Shown here: piece after piece, positions 36,526-49,369 of the stretch | Layout of the letters: each line of letters begins with the position of its first letter | How positions within the stretch are numbered: position 1 is the first letter of the stretch | Assembly: GCF_901000735.1 (NCBI RefSeq) | Contig: NC_081547.1 | Location: forward strand, 14,235,739 to 14,299,738 | Length of the DNA: 64,000 bases | Reading direction: 5' to 3' | From: Corylus avellana | Lineage: Eukaryota > Streptophyta > Magnoliopsida > Fagales > Betulaceae | Translations under genes and position numbers: made by a program | Notes under the pieces: model-generated | Told to the model about the DNA's origin: nothing | Seen by the model: the letters and a program-made list of their open reading frames with translations, nothing else | The model's database searches: none

Positions 36526-37869
36526 TGATAAGTGCTGAATGTTACACATTCTAGCCCCTTAATTCATATATGTTAAGCTCTTAGTTTTGTTATACTTTGA
36601 TGTTTTGCTTTGTTTTTTGTGTTTTCTTGTAGTTTTGAGGGTTTTGAAGAAAAGCAAGTGTTTCTAGCAAGTTCCACACTAAAAAGACATTTTTGGGAAA
36701 AAAACTGGAGGCTGGGATCAATCGCAGGCAGCAATAGGCTCGAGCGCATCTGAACTCGAGAACACAACCACTAGGATCGAGCGCATGCAGCTAGGATCGA
36801 TCGCACATGCAGCCAGGAGCAAGGGCAGCCATGTGCTCGAGCGCCCAACACAAAGGATCGTTTGCAGCGCTGGGTAGCCAAGGACACAATTTCATACGGT
36901 TTCAAACTCTAGAATCCAGTTCCAACTCGATTTGTGAGTTGATTGGCTGTACAAGAACGTCTAGGGTTGTTCCCAAGCCTATAAATAGACCCTCTACTCC
37001 AAATAAAAGGAGGAAAAGCAGACACAAGCTCGGGATAAAAAACTGAAGGCTACATCAAGAAGAGTTTTGGGTTTTTCTTCTCTTCCGATTTATTTTATTA
37101 TGTAGCTAGTATTTTAGTTAGGGTTAGATTGAAGTCCTAATCATGTCTCTTTAGGATTGCAATATTGGCGCTTTTGCTACAATTATTTTTTGAATGTTTA
37201 ACTTGATTATTTCCTATGTTATTTAATTCCTCATATGAATATGCCTAATTACATATGCATGTGGTATGAACTTGTTATTTAAGTCAATTTGGATTACCGA
37301 GTCCTGATCTTAATAAAGTGACAAAAGAACCTCATCACAGGTTCTTGGATTAATTAACATAGAGAACTAGGAGTAGATGCCATACCCTAGGCTTCGTGTG
37401 GTTGTCCATTTCCACAAATTTATGCTCTCTCGAAGAACAACTTATTGTAATGCTAAATCATTTGAGAGAGAAAAGAATTAGAGTTGATACCATGCCTAAT
37501 TCATTGCTTAGGGAGCTTAAGGAGTAGATATCATGCCCTTAGGTTGGCAAACATTGGATATCTGGATATAATTGGAATATTGGCATATTGTTTATCTTAT
37601 TCGAGTATGGTTAGCGGTGGATATCAAAACCCTACCCTTTTATTCTTTTTATTTTTATCTTTTAGTTTGTTTTCATTCTTTTTATTTCAAATCAACCTTT
37701 TCATTTTGTGACATTTAGTTAATTAATTAGGAAAAATATTCTAAGCATAATTTACCAATCCTCGTGGGAATGATCTCGTATTTGCCTACTGTACTATCAT
37801 TTTGATCTTGTGCAATTGCGAGAAAAACATACCAAATATTCGCCTATTAATTTAGGTGGGTATTTGACA
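36526..37869 (+). mobile_element. Long LTR of TGATAAGTGC family, copy A
   Basis: Starts TGATAAGTGCTGAATG; the probable end is TATTTGACA near 37869. It contains CGAGCGCA-rich blocks at 36720-36860 and a CTATAAATAGACC box near 36980-36992. Relatives: 39821-41058, 44460-45686 (minus), 46714-48111 and 62766-63542. It is clearly diverged from the copy at 39821, so the two are not a pair from one recent insertion. The right boundary is uncertain. Confidence 0.6.
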
Positions 37870-39820
37870 GCTAGGTTTGCCCATGCCTAATTTCCTCACA
37901 CTTACGCACCACATAAGTCATGTTCATATTGTTTTAATCCTTATCACCATGTAAGCAAATATCCATTCATTAGACACTACATGATTGATGAGGATGATGC
38001 TAGCAATTCTTATCTTGAGCATGTCCAAACCACCACTACACTTGGGATTGAGGAAATTATGGATAACAATGAGGCAGGAGAAAGAGAGGAGCAAGTTGAG
38101 CCCCCAAAAAATCTAAATATGTTTAATGACAAGGAAGTGAGTATTGAAGCTCCTTCCTTCTTCATAGTCCCTCTTGGGACACATCATGAACCCAAAGCTT
38201 TAGCTCTTCAATGTCTCAAAGAGCCATCTTATGTCAAGATCTTCAAGGACTTATGCACACAAGCGTGCAAATCTAGGAATCATCTCCCTAAGAAAATCTT
38301 TCGAAGCTAGCAAGTTGGCTACCTAAGAGGGCGAAACATCATTCCAGAGTGCTATTAAATTTTAAAGAAAAAAGGGTGGAAGGGATTGGTTGGACACTCG
38401 AATGATCAGGGAAAGTACGATATTTTTTTCTTTTTTATTTTCCGCATTTCAATTCATGTTTTCTTTTTCCCTTGTCATTTTAGTTCTTGTCCTTTTATTT
38501 TCATTTCTAACAGCAATTAACCTTGTGATGCTTGTTTCTGTGAGAAAAGATTGCTGCTAGTTTTGTTGACAGGTGTTATGGTGTTTAAGTTTGAGGGACG
38601 CCTTGGCCTTTTTTACACTCAGATGTTTCTTTACTTCTGTTAATGTATTTCTATACTACACATTGAGTGCAATGTGTAATTCAAGTTTGGGGGCATGGAA
38701 AAACACACTGTCTATTTATTTGTTTTTATTTTTATGTTTGTTTGTTTCAATTTCTTTTCAAAAAAAAAAAAATAATAATAATAATAATTTGCTATATCAT
38801 TGTTAAGTATGAGTTAAGCTGTAACTATGGTTTGCATTTCATTGGCTTGCTTAAAGTGTTGAACACGTGATCATTTCAATAGGAATTTGAGTCATTTGAC
38901 TTATTTTTAAGCGAAAGAGACTTCACTTGTTTTTTAGTAGAATCATCATGAGCATATTAGAATATAGTCTGTGAGGTATAAAATTTGAACTGAATAATGT
39001 GTATCTTGAGATTTGTTGGATGACTTATTGATGAATAACCTTGGCTTGTTAAAAAAAAAAAATAGATCATTTTGAGTTTTTCACTGAGGAACCGGACCTC
39101 TTGCCTCAAAAAGCATTGATTGTTCGCGTCAAAAGGTGTGAGGTTTAAGTTGATTGATGGTATGGCTAGCTTGGCTTCGTAGCCTTTTTGACTTGAGTTA
39201 ATAGGCCATTAGGGTGTTTCTACATCTAGTGCCCTAACGCCATTTGGCTTGGGAGTCATTGGCCTAACACTCGTTTTATGGGTCAATTAGAAAGCTTAAG
39301 GGAGTTAAGCATTGCATTGCCTACAAAAAAAAAAAAAAAAAAAATTGTGCATATCTTGTTAATAATTAAAGCCTTGGTTGTTTCATTTGATAGGAATTCC
39401 TACAGATTTTGAGGTACAGTTTCTGATTAAATTGAAGCCTCATGATTGTATGTCATTTTCACTTTGCACCTATCACAACATGTGACGTCGTGACTGCCCA
39501 TTTATTTGATTTTGGACGCCCTAATGATTGTAATGATGGTGTTTGTCTTTTGAAGCTTGCTCATGAATAATAATCATTGTTTGTGTGAAACTTCATTCTT
39601 TTCAACAACATAGTGCTACAATGTTTGTGGTATCATTCCTGTTAAACCCTCACGAGACTTCACTCGTCCACTAGGGATGCCTAGGTGTTTAAAAGGCTTG
39701 TTACATGTGCTAAATGCAATTTTCTCTCCCACGAAAAAGGATTTATGCTTCATGTTTTAATTTTATTTTTGGTTTTGTTTTGCTAAGGGACTAGCAAAAT
39801 GTAAGTTTGGGGTTGTTTAA
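37870..39820 (+). mobile_element. Internal region of TGATAAGTGC-family element
   Basis: A short coding remnant at 37981-38310 (109 codons, acidic start, no recognised domain) is followed by long noncoding DNA. The noncoding part has AAGTTTGGGGG purine tracts (about 38683) and ends with AAGTTTGGGGTTG at about 39802, just before the next LTR. A parallel noncoding region lies at 61440-62765 with shared landmarks such as GGACCTCTTGCCTC. The lack of pol suggests a large internal deletion or a nonautonomous element. Confidence 0.55.
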
Positions 39821-41058
39821 TGAGTGCCAAATATTACATACTTGAGCCCCTTATTTACATTTGTTAATCCTTTAGCTGTGTTTTAATCTGATGTTTTGTG
39901 TTAGTTCAGTGTTTTTAGTGTTTTGTAGGTTGTTAAAGGAAAACGGCGACTTTAAGGCCAAATATGCAGAGTTTGGAAGAAAGCTGAAAAATAACCATGT
40001 GAGGAAGTAGGATTGAGCACACCATCCTGCGCTCGAGCGCATATGCACTTGATCCCAGCAGGGTTGCGCTAGAGCGCACCCACGCCCACCAACAAGTCAT
40101 AAGCTCACGAGCGCTACGCCATAGAAGGAAGAACACATGCATGAGTGCGATCGAGCGCACTGGCCATGCGCTCGAGCGCACTTGTCTAACAGGCTAGTAC
40201 CAGTGCCCTTTTTAGGGTTTTGAGCTTTAAAAACCCCTATAAATAGATTGCAAAGCCTCAAGAAAAGGGGGCTGGAGATCAAGTCCGAAATTCTATAACT
40301 TTTATCCCTTTTAGTTTAGTTTTTCTTTAAGTTTAGGTTTTATTTTCATAGTCATGTGTAGCTAATTCTCAACTAAGGTTAAGGATGAAGCCTCATCAAT
40401 GAAGAACAATATTGTGTTCATGTAAGTTAATATTATCCAATTATTGAGTTTTTATATTTCAATTGTTTTACTTCAAATTAATTGTTGAGATGATTCTTGG
40501 ATATTTTTTGTGATTCAAGGATATATTTGATGATTTGAGATAATTTCATACAGTTGATTGCTTGGTTTTTAATTCATAAAAAATTGGATGTCCCTTGTGA
40601 TTTGTTCTACGGATACAATTGATGTTTTCATTTAAATTGGATATCTTTTTTGATTTATGGATACATCTGATGATTTGATTTAAATTGGATTTCTTTTGTG
40701 ATTTGTGTAAAAGAATGGATACATGGGATGGTTTTGATTAATTCTTTGAAGTGAAAGTAAAACATACCTCAGATTTTATTGTGAGAACTTTGGATAATTT
40801 TGATGAATATGGAACATGTTGCTATGATTTGGTGAGTGTGGATTCCACATCCTTAGTACTTTATCTTTTGACTATTTTACTTTGTTTAGTTTATGTTTTC
40901 TTTTATTTGCAATTCAAAAAAATTAAATCTTTTTCAAAACTAGATTAGGATATAATTGTTTTCATAAACACAACTCCTTGTGGAATCGACCTCGCACTTG
41001 CAATCCTTTTACTGCAAACGATTCATGCACTTGTGAGTATATTAAAATTTTCACAACA
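39821..41058 (+). mobile_element. Long LTR of TGATAAGTGC family, copy B
   Basis: Runs from TGAGTGCCAAATATTAC to TTTTCACAACA, 1238 bp, TG...CA. It has CGAGCGCA blocks at 40020-40190 and a TATAAATAG box near 40239-40248. It abuts the copia remnant that begins at about 41064. Confidence 0.68.
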
Positions 41059-41063
41059 GCATT

Positions 41064-42424
41064 GTGATACGGAATAAGGCTTGATTGGTTGTTCAGGGCT
41101 AAACTCAGATTGAAGGGATAGATTTTGATTAGACATTTGCTCCTGTAGCAAGACTTGAGTCTATTAGAATTCTTCTGGGAATAACTTGTAGTTTTGGCTT
41201 CAAGCTATACGAAATGGATGTTAAAAGTACTTTTCTGAATGGAATTCTTCAAGAAGAAGTCTATGTGGAACAACCTAGAGGATTCAAAGATCTTCATCAT
41301 ATCGAGCATGTGTACAAATTGAAGAAGGCCTTGTATGGGTTAAAACAAACACCTAGAGCATGGTATGAGAGACCCATAGCATATCTCGTCACACATGGGT
41401 TCACTCGTGGGAAAGCAAATTGAAATATGTTTATTCAAAAGAAAGGAAAAGATATGTTGATTGCTCAAATCTATGTGGACGACATTGTGTTTGGAGCTAC
41501 AGTTGACTCTCACTCTCACATCTTTGCCTCAAAAATGAAGAAAATGTTTGAAATGAGCGTGATTGGAGATTTGTCATATTTTATAGGTCTACAAGTCCAA
41601 CAATCAGACCTTGGAATGTTTGTTTCTTAGGCCAAGTATGCCAAGGATCTTGTGAAAAAAATTGGCCTTGATGGAAAAAGTCATGTTCAAACTCTTATGA
41701 GTATTAGTGTGAAACTCTCGGCAGATCTTACAAGAAAAAGTGTCGATCAAACACTTTACAGAAATACGATTGGAAGTCTTCTTTATCTCACTGCTAGCAG
41801 ACCTGACATCTCCGTCAGTGTTGGGGTATGTGCTCGATTTCAAGCCAATCCCAAAGAATCACATTTGATAGCTATTAAATGTATCATTCGATATGTGAAT
41901 GGCACTGTGGTTTATAGGATTTGGTATTCCAAGAACACCAATCTAAACTTGGCAGGCTACTCCGATATGGATTGGGCAAGATGTGCTAATGTAGGTAGAG
42001 TACCTTTGGTGGATGTTTCAATATGGGAACCAATCTTGTGTCTTGGCTGAGCAAGAAACAGAATTCTATATCTCTCTTCACAGCAGAAGCCGAATACATT
42101 GCTGCTGGAAGCTATTGCACACAACTGATATGGATGAAAAAGCTCATGTCTGACTATGGTCTCGATCAAGAGAACATGATAGGGTTCTGTGGTAATCAAA
42201 TTGCAATCAGTATCTCCAAGAACCCAGTACAACACTCTCATACCAAACACATTGACATCAGGTATCTTTTCAATCGCGATTTAGTTGAAACTAAAGTTAT
42301 CTCTCTTGATCATGTTCCTATATAACGACAATTGGCAGACCTTTTCACAAAACCACTAGATGTGTCTAGATTTGAATTCCTCCGCTCTGCAATTGGTATT
42401 TGGGAACCTTCTATAAAGGTTTGA
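41064..42424 (+). pseudogene. Ty1-copia polyprotein remnant: reverse transcriptase and RNase H
   Basis: Encodes the C-terminal part of a copia polyprotein. RT: LVVQG and FAPVARLES, MDVKSTFLNG (41214), ALYGLKQTPRAWY, and catalytic YVDD (41472-41483). RNase H: ASRPDIS, GYSDMDWA, FTAEAEYIA, HIDIRYLF, ending FTKPLD and TGA 42422-42424. Broken by stops at about 41085, 41110, 41140, 41422 and 41628, and by a frameshift near 42040. Gag, protease and integrase are absent. Copia order and the YVDD context are clear. The Sirevirus assignment comes from the downstream purine tracts and LTR. Confidence 0.9.
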
Positions 42425-43720
42425 ACGGGGTCTGAGGAAGGTTAGTGTTTCGTTTTGTGAATATCTTTGTTTGTTGTTATGTTTTTGCTTTTTTCAACTA
42501 AGCTTTTGGTTTGAATTGGTGTGGTATGATTGATGTATTCTCCTTGCTTACAAGCTAGAAACCGTGTTATGATGGTAAGGCCTGAATAGTCTTAACACTT
42601 TCTCTTGTTTAATGTGAGTGGTTCTTTTCTTGTTCTCTTTCTTTGCTATTAAGCTGGTTTGTGATAACAAGCTTCTTTGGCCTGCATCTCTCTAAGACAT
42701 GTTCAGTGTAACCTCGTGTGTCTAGAATGAGGGTGTGATACATGCGTTTTTCGACTTCATCTGTTCTTTGAATGTCTATCTGTGTCTTTGGTAAATTGAC
42801 CCCACAAGTTTCACCTGTCTTTATAGTGTTCATGACATCACCTCCCTCAATGACAAGAATTTCTTTTTGATCAAAGATCAAGTGCTCCTCTTAAATGAGT
42901 CCTAATGATAACCTGCTTCTTTATCCCTATAGAAAAAGCTAGTATGTATGCATTGTGGTAAAAGGTGAAACGCTCAAGGGATTGTGCATTATTTATTATT
43001 TATTGGACAATTAAGGAGGAATGGGTGTGTGACATTTTATTTGATCAATAAAGGAGTTTGACTTTTGTGAAACCATATTTTGTTTGAGATATGTCTTGTT
43101 CTAAGCTTTTTACCATACCCTTGTCTCTAAGATCCTCGCTCTTTGTTTCCTTGGACATGTATTAACTTGATCTGGTGTTTCGAGTTATCTTGCTATCACA
43201 ATACTAGTAAGAGTTGTTTTCAAGTCAGAATCACTCATGTGTTGAATCTTTTAAAAAGTGTTGGCTCTCCTCTTACTTCAGACATACGATTGTGGCTTGT
43301 GACTGTCGTGTGAGGATATGTTAGTTCATGAATAATTTGTTTTGTTTTCTTTATATCCCTTATGACAAAAAGGGGGAGAGTTGTTTCTTGAAAAAACTGA
43401 CAACGTTTATGATTGGGATGATGGTTTTGCAACTTGGTTCTGTTTATCAATTGTTATTGAATATGATGCAGTTAATGGTTCTTGTGTAAAATGTTTCAGA
43501 ATTAGGATAGTGTGTGGTTTTGGTATATTGTTGTTGGAAGTTTGTCTTTGGATTAGTGCAACGACGGTCATTGGTGAAGCGTTCTATGACCTAGCACCTT
43601 GACTTTGATGGGTTGTTTATAGTTTGATTGTTTTGCTTAATGTCTTTGTGGGAAAGTTGTTTTGTTGGTTTTAAATATTGTTGTTTTGGGTTTTGTCATT
43701 GAATGGCCAAAGGGAAAGAT
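42425..43720 (+). mobile_element. 3' noncoding region of the copia element with purine tracts
   Basis: No gene. The purine tract GACAAAAAGGGGGAGAG lies at 43364-43380 and a second, decayed one (AAAGGGAAAGAT) at 43709-43720 directly before the LTR start. The 43690-43720 block matches, in reverse, the region next to 33070 and 33200. The ORF at 43381-43602 lacks a recognisable domain. Confidence 0.6.
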
Positions 43721-45990
43721 TGATAGGTGTAGGTTTGGCCTAATTCAATGAAAATTCTTGTAATTAGTGTGCTATTTAAAACCTTGGGAAAAAGAGTTAG
43801 GTTTTTGGTGTTTGAGAAGGGGTCTCTATTTTCCTGTCAGGAAGCACGTCATGACGGGCTCATGACGACATTTGTAGAAGTGCTCTCTAGTTTCCTATCA
43901 CGAACCATGTCATGACGGGCTTGTAACGAGACTAGAGATGGACCTTACTATTTTCCCATTAGTAGCTTTGTCAGGACGGATATGTAATAGGACTGAAGCA
44001 AAAGCTACTGTTTTGTCGTTAGATGCATCATCTGGACGGGCTTGTAACGAGACTAAAGTTGGAGTCCCTGTTTTGTCGTCAGATGGATCGTCAGGAACAC
44101 GTGACGCACGTGAAGAAGATCCTTGCTGGTATCTCATCAGATGCCCAGTCAGGATGGACTCGTGACGAGGATGAGATCATTTGTTCTTCTCGTCATGACA
44201 GTACTCCTTTCCTGTTATGACATGAATATTTTCAGATCTCAAATCGAAGAAGTTTTGTTTATCAGGTCTTAATGAGAAATGAGTCCTGTGAAGATGCGAA
44301 GAGTAAAATGACTTTCCTATAAAAGGATTTTCCTGTCACTGTTCACTTTTCTCTTGGTTGGTTGTTGTTCGTTCCACTACTCAACTAATTTATTTGCTAC
44401 AAGGTGAAAGAGTCTACCGAAGGGTCAGTAAGGAGATGCACTCCATGAAGATGGTCAGTGATGTGGTCTTTTGTATACCAAAATATATCAATAATAAAAT
44501 ACTACTTGCAATAGTACGAATCCCTGTAGGATAAGGCGATATTGAGGTTGCCGAACCACAAGGACTGCTAGGAATTGTTATCAAGTTTTCAAGATAAAAA
44601 GTAACTTAATAAAAGATTTGTGATTTGTTTTGTAATGAAAGTGCACAAAAATAAATGAGAGTTGAAATATAAGAAAGAGAGTATAGGGTATTGACTTCAC
44701 CTCTATCCGCACAACAATGGTTAATCATATTTAATAAAAAAAAAAAATCATTCTATGCATGTTATAAATAAAAAAGAAAATACCTTATTAAAGAATAAGT
44801 ATAATCCATCTTCGGTTGGCACGAATCGTCCACCTAACGACTAAGATGTGGTACGACCCGTCTTTCCTAGGTATAGCCTATCTAACCCTCTTGATCCTAT
44901 GTCAATTAAAACCGTTGTATAACCATCATCCCCATAATCACAGAAAATAAGAATGATTTGAGTTCAATTAAAGTAAAAGGCTTTCTAAGACAAGAGAAGA
45001 ATTTGACTAATATTGGCTTTGAAATTAAGAACAATTGTATTTAATCATTAAGAACAATATCAAATTGTAGCAATTCTCATAGTTATACAACCAACATGCA
45101 CAAACTAAAAATCTATAAATTAAAATACAATCAAACCATTGTGCTTGGATAGGGTTACATCAATACCCCACTAGGGGTTTAGCAGCTCATGACTCTGCTA
45201 AGCCTCCAAGAACTATTTGCTGAACTTTTGCTTTAGGCAGTGGTGTCTTTCTTTAATGTTTAGAGGCCAATTTATAGGGATTAGGAGAACCCTAGAAACC
45301 CTAGAAACCGTAGGAAAATCGTAAGTCAGTCTCCTAGTCCAACTAGGAGACTGAAAACCCAATCCAAGGTGGAAAAGATTTTTTTCCGCATTTTGGAAAG
45401 CCGAGCGCGGTCAAGCCTAAGGGACGTGCGCTCGAGCCTAGGCTAGTATGTGCTCGAGTACTGGTGCGCTCGTGCGCAGGTGTGCTTGAGCCCAATTGCT
45501 GTGTGCTCAATCCCAGGCCTTCAAGATGCTCCCCAAATTTGCTTTTATCCCAATTTTCAATAGAATTCTTGCATCTTTCATTTAAAGCCCTGAAACACAA
45601 AAACAAAACAAAATCAAACAAATAACAATGTTAAGGAATTAACATATGCGAGTTAACGGGCTTGAATGTGTAATATTCGGCGCTCATCAGTCAAGTTGGT
45701 GACGAGCTAGGAGCTTGTCGTTTTTACAGAGTCTAGAGATTCTCAAGGGTCTTGAGTATCTTTTACAGTCTGTAAACTGAATCTTTATATAGTGATTTCA
45801 CAGGTTTGGCTGCCCTAGAGTGGTTTTTAACTTTGATTGGTTCAAAGGGTTTTCCACTTCGTCAACAAATTTTGTGTTGTGTTTTGTGATGATTTTATAA
45901 TTCCGCTATGCGTGTTTAAATTACTCAATGGCTTAAATCTAAACTGATTATCTGGTGACTGAGGTAGAACACGATCCTCGTATTCTTTCA
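43721..45990 (+). mobile_element. Sirevirus-type copia 3' LTR, split by a solo LTR
   Basis: Starts TGATAGGTGTAGG after the purine tract and ends TATTCTTTCA at 45990. About 1.04 kb remains once the insert at 44460-45686 is removed. It contains the family's GTCATGACGGG repeats (43840-44200), a GTCTACCGAAGG block, and GGTTTTCCACTTCGTCAACA near the end. It is followed at once by the 172-bp tandem repeat. Confidence 0.7.
44460..45686 (-). mobile_element. Solo LTR of TGATAAGTGC family nested in copia LTR
   Basis: 1227 bp. On the minus strand it begins TGAGCGCCGAATATTACAC at 45686 and runs to 44460. It is flanked by a perfect 5-bp repeat TCAGT (44455-44459, 45687-45691), and removing it restores the copia LTR order seen at 31052-33069. 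It contains CGAGC-rich blocks (45400-45520). It inserted after the copia LTR. Confidence 0.8.
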
Positions 45991-46713
45991 AAACTATTGA
46001 CTTGGAAACACTTGAGCCTACCAAAATGTCATGAAAAATAGGACAACTACAAGATGAAAGCTCTACTAGTTTTATAGAAAAATCGGCAGTTACATTGACG
46101 TATGTCCAAAGGAAAGCAATCAACATATCCTTCGCAACTCGTCTAGCAAAACTAACAAGAGAATCTATTGATCCGGAAACACTTGAGCCTGCTAGAAAAG
46201 TCACGAAAAATAGGACAATTGCAAAATGAAAGCTCTATTGGTTTTATAGAAAAAGGGGCAATTACATTGACGTACGTCCAAAAGAAAGGAATCAATATAT
46301 CCTCTCCAACTCCACCTTCAAAATTAACTGGAGAACATATTCATTTGGAAACACTTGAGCCTACCAAAAAAATCACGAAAAATCAGACAATTCCAAGATG
46401 AAAGGTCTATTGGTTTTATAGAAAAACCTACAACTACATTGAGGTATGTCTGAAGGAAAGGAATCAACATATCCTCTAAAACTCCACCAACAAAATTAAC
46501 TGGAGATTCTACTAATCTGGAAATGATTGTGCATGGCAGAAAGTCACGGAAACTGGGATCACTGTAAGATGAAAGCTCCTATGGTTTTATAGAAAAACCG
46601 GCAGTTACATTGAGGTATGTGTGAAGGAAAAGAATTAACATATCCTCTACAACTCCTCCAACAAATTTAACTAGAGAATCTTTTAATCTAAAAACGCTTG
46701 AGCTGCTAGAAAG
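45991..46713. repeat. 172-bp tandem repeat (satellite-like), about four units
   Basis: Landmark CTTGAGCC recurs at 46011, 46182, 46354, about 46526 (degenerate) and 46697, a spacing of 171-172 bp. Each unit has an AAGATGAAAGCTCTA block, a GGTTTTATAGAAAAA block and a CAACATATCCTC block. The copia LTR ends exactly at the left edge and another LTR (TGATAAGTGC) starts at 46714, so both edges of the array were cut by insertions. No convincing coding frame across units. Confidence 0.85.
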
Positions 46714-48111
46714 TTGATAAGTGCAGAATGTTGCACATTCAAGCCCCTTAACTCACATATGTCAATTCCTTAGCACTGTTATCTATTTGATTTTGTGTTG
46801 TTTTATTGTTTTAAGGTTTTAAATAAATATGCAAGAAATTCCATTGATTTTGGGCTTAAAACACACTTTGAGAAGACTTAGAAGATGTGGTTAAGCTTAA
46901 CCAATCATAAGAGAGGACCTATATGATGTGGTTAAGTTTAATCAAATCAAGAAAATTATTAAATCAGAATTTCTCCAATTGGGAATAAAATCGGATTGGA
47001 TTCAAATTTGGATTCTGCACACATCTCAGTATTTTGACCATAATTTTTTGTTCAAGTATTGGATTGAGATGAAACTAGCAGCACTGGAAAGCTAACTCAA
47101 AATACTATAAACCATTGTGAAATAAGATTTTCCTAATGCAGATGTTTGTTATGCCAAAATTGTCCCGCAGTATAATAACACAATTTTGGACGAATCCTAT
47201 TTTGATTTGTACTAGAATTGCTTCCTAATTTGACTAGGAGACCAAAGTACGGTTTTTTTGAGATTCCTAAGGCTTATAGGATTTGTTTTACACCCTATAA
47301 ATGGGCCTCTAAGCGTTGAAGAGAGGTGTGCTTAGTTTTAGACAGAAAATATCTTATTGGGGACTTGAAGAGTTGAAGAGAAGATGAACATTGCAGAAGG
47401 GCATTCTAGCACTACCATTAGCGGCTAAATTCGTAATAGGGTATTGATATAGCAATTTCCAAGTAACAATGGTTTGATTGTATTTTTTATTTAGGAATTT
47501 TCTATATACATAATGGTTGTATAACTTGGAGATTTGGTCTTAAAGTTTAAATTCAATTATTATGAAATTATTCTCTTGTCTTAAAAATATTTTTATCTTG
47601 ATTGAATTCAATCATTCATATTTTCTGTGATTATATGAATTATTGTTATACAACGGTTTTAACTAACACATGATCAAGAGGGTTTGATAGGTCATGCTTA
47701 AGGAAGGCGAATTACTCTACACCCTAGCTTAGTGTAATCTAGGTAGACAATTCGTACGACCTGAAGATGGGTTATGTTTATTCCTTGATTGCGTGTAACT
47801 AATTAAGCGATTTAATTGTTCATACCTAGGGAAGATGGACCGTACCGCATCTAGAGGTTAAGCAGACGGTCCGTGCTAATCGAACATGGCTTATACTTAT
47901 TTCTTAATGATAATATTTTCTTAACTACTCGAGTGAGACGAGCCTTATATGATGCATAGTATGAATTTTCCTTATTAATTAATGATTGATCATTGTTATG
48001 TAGTTAGTGGTGAAATCAACCCCTTATTCTCTATCTCATCACAATCTATGTTACTTTTACTTTTATTCATTTAGTTTCCAAATGAAAACAAACTACCATC
48101 TTTTAATTAAA
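46714..48111 (+). mobile_element. Long LTR of TGATAAGTGC family, copy C
   Basis: Starts TGATAAGTGCAGAATG. Shares blocks with the LTR at 44460-45686, such as the TTATACAACGGTTTTAA and GATCAAGAGGGTT region near 47645-47680. A CCTATAAATGGGCC box lies near 47294-47307. No LTR end is seen; the sequence runs into the Helitron-like end at 48112. Confidence 0.62.
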
Positions 48112-48787
48112 CTAGCTTAGAGCCCGTGCTACGCGCCGGGTTTTATATATATATAATTTACTCTAAAAGTATTTAAAAGATTACCAACAACAAATTTTAT
48201 TTTCTTCTCTTAATTAACTAATTAGCTACCAAAAATGACAAATGTTTATAAGATCATTTTAAACCATAGTTTTACTCAATACATATCTAATAAATTTAAA
48301 AATTCATAAATTTTAGTTCTTATAAACTGAAATGTGTTAAATATTTGTTCCCATATATGTAGTTTAAAACGAAATATAAAGGGAAAAAATTCAAAATAAA
48401 ACCTAGATTAATCAATTATAGAAAATGATTGATTAATTATTATATTCCGACAATGACACCACTTCTCCTCTACTACACAATCCATTATGGTAAACTTTTG
48501 TCTTTCAGGAGTTGAACTTTCTCATCAAAAACAATTCTTTTGAGAAATTTCTATTACACTGACAAAAAAAAAGAAGTATTTTAAAATATAGGAGCATGTT
48601 GATATTGGATTATAGTTATGTTTACTAATTTTGTAAACAAAAGAATGTTGGTAGTTTAATTTTTCTTTTAAAAAGGAAAGAGATAAAAAACAGTGGCAAG
48701 AATATTGGAGCACCCATTAACAAAAATAAACAATAAAAGTCAATTAAATTTACAAAAGAAAGTTTGTCACTTGTATTAAATAAAATT

Positions 48788-49120
48788 AGGGAAAAATATA
48801 AAAAAGCCCCCCAAACTACCAGACGTTTTCGATTTGGCCCCCTAATGTTTCAAAAGTGATAAAGTAGCCCCCCAAACTACTAAACTATTACATTTTGGCT
48901 ACTTCGTTAGTCAAAACCTTCAGTTTGGACAGAAACTGCTAAACGACATCGTTTGGTTACAGGTAAATTATTACAATGCCCATGTATGAATTTTTTTTTA
49001 TATTTTTTTTTAAAAAAAAAAAAAAAAACAAGAAGCAAAACGGCGCCGTTTTGCTTCAAATTAGGGTTCCCTTACCCTAAGCAAAACGGCGCCGTTTTGC
49101 TTAGTGGTAAGGATTAATAC
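48788..49120. repeat. Inverted-repeat element with twin palindromes
   Basis: A GGGAAAAATATAAAAAAGCC start with CCCCCCAAACTAC repeats is typical of a common plant DNA-element end. It is followed by two perfect palindromes, 49032-49057 (26 bp) and 49077-49104 (28 bp), both centred on AACGGCGCCGTT. A 7-bp inverted repeat (TTAGGGT/ACCCTAA) lies between them. Confidence 0.65.
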
Positions 49121-49369
49121 TGAAATCCCTACTTCTCTGTGCAGCCGGTCCCGTCTTCCCAATCCAGCCGATCATATAAATTAGTAGAAAATTTTAAGGG
49201 AAAAAAATGGAAGAACATAACCTCATTTATTTTCAACCATCCTTCACATATATATAGTAAAAGAAACTAATTTTAAGGCATACACGAAAACAAAGACGAA
49301 AAAAATCTACTCAATGAACACTGACATAATCTAAAAAAGCATCATACATCGTACTAAAAATAATGTTAG

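Noticed and set aside
46004..46401. Regular repeats that could suggest a CRISPR-like array
   Set aside because: Units are 172 bp, contiguous and degenerate without unique spacers, in plant DNA; a tandem satellite-like repeat.
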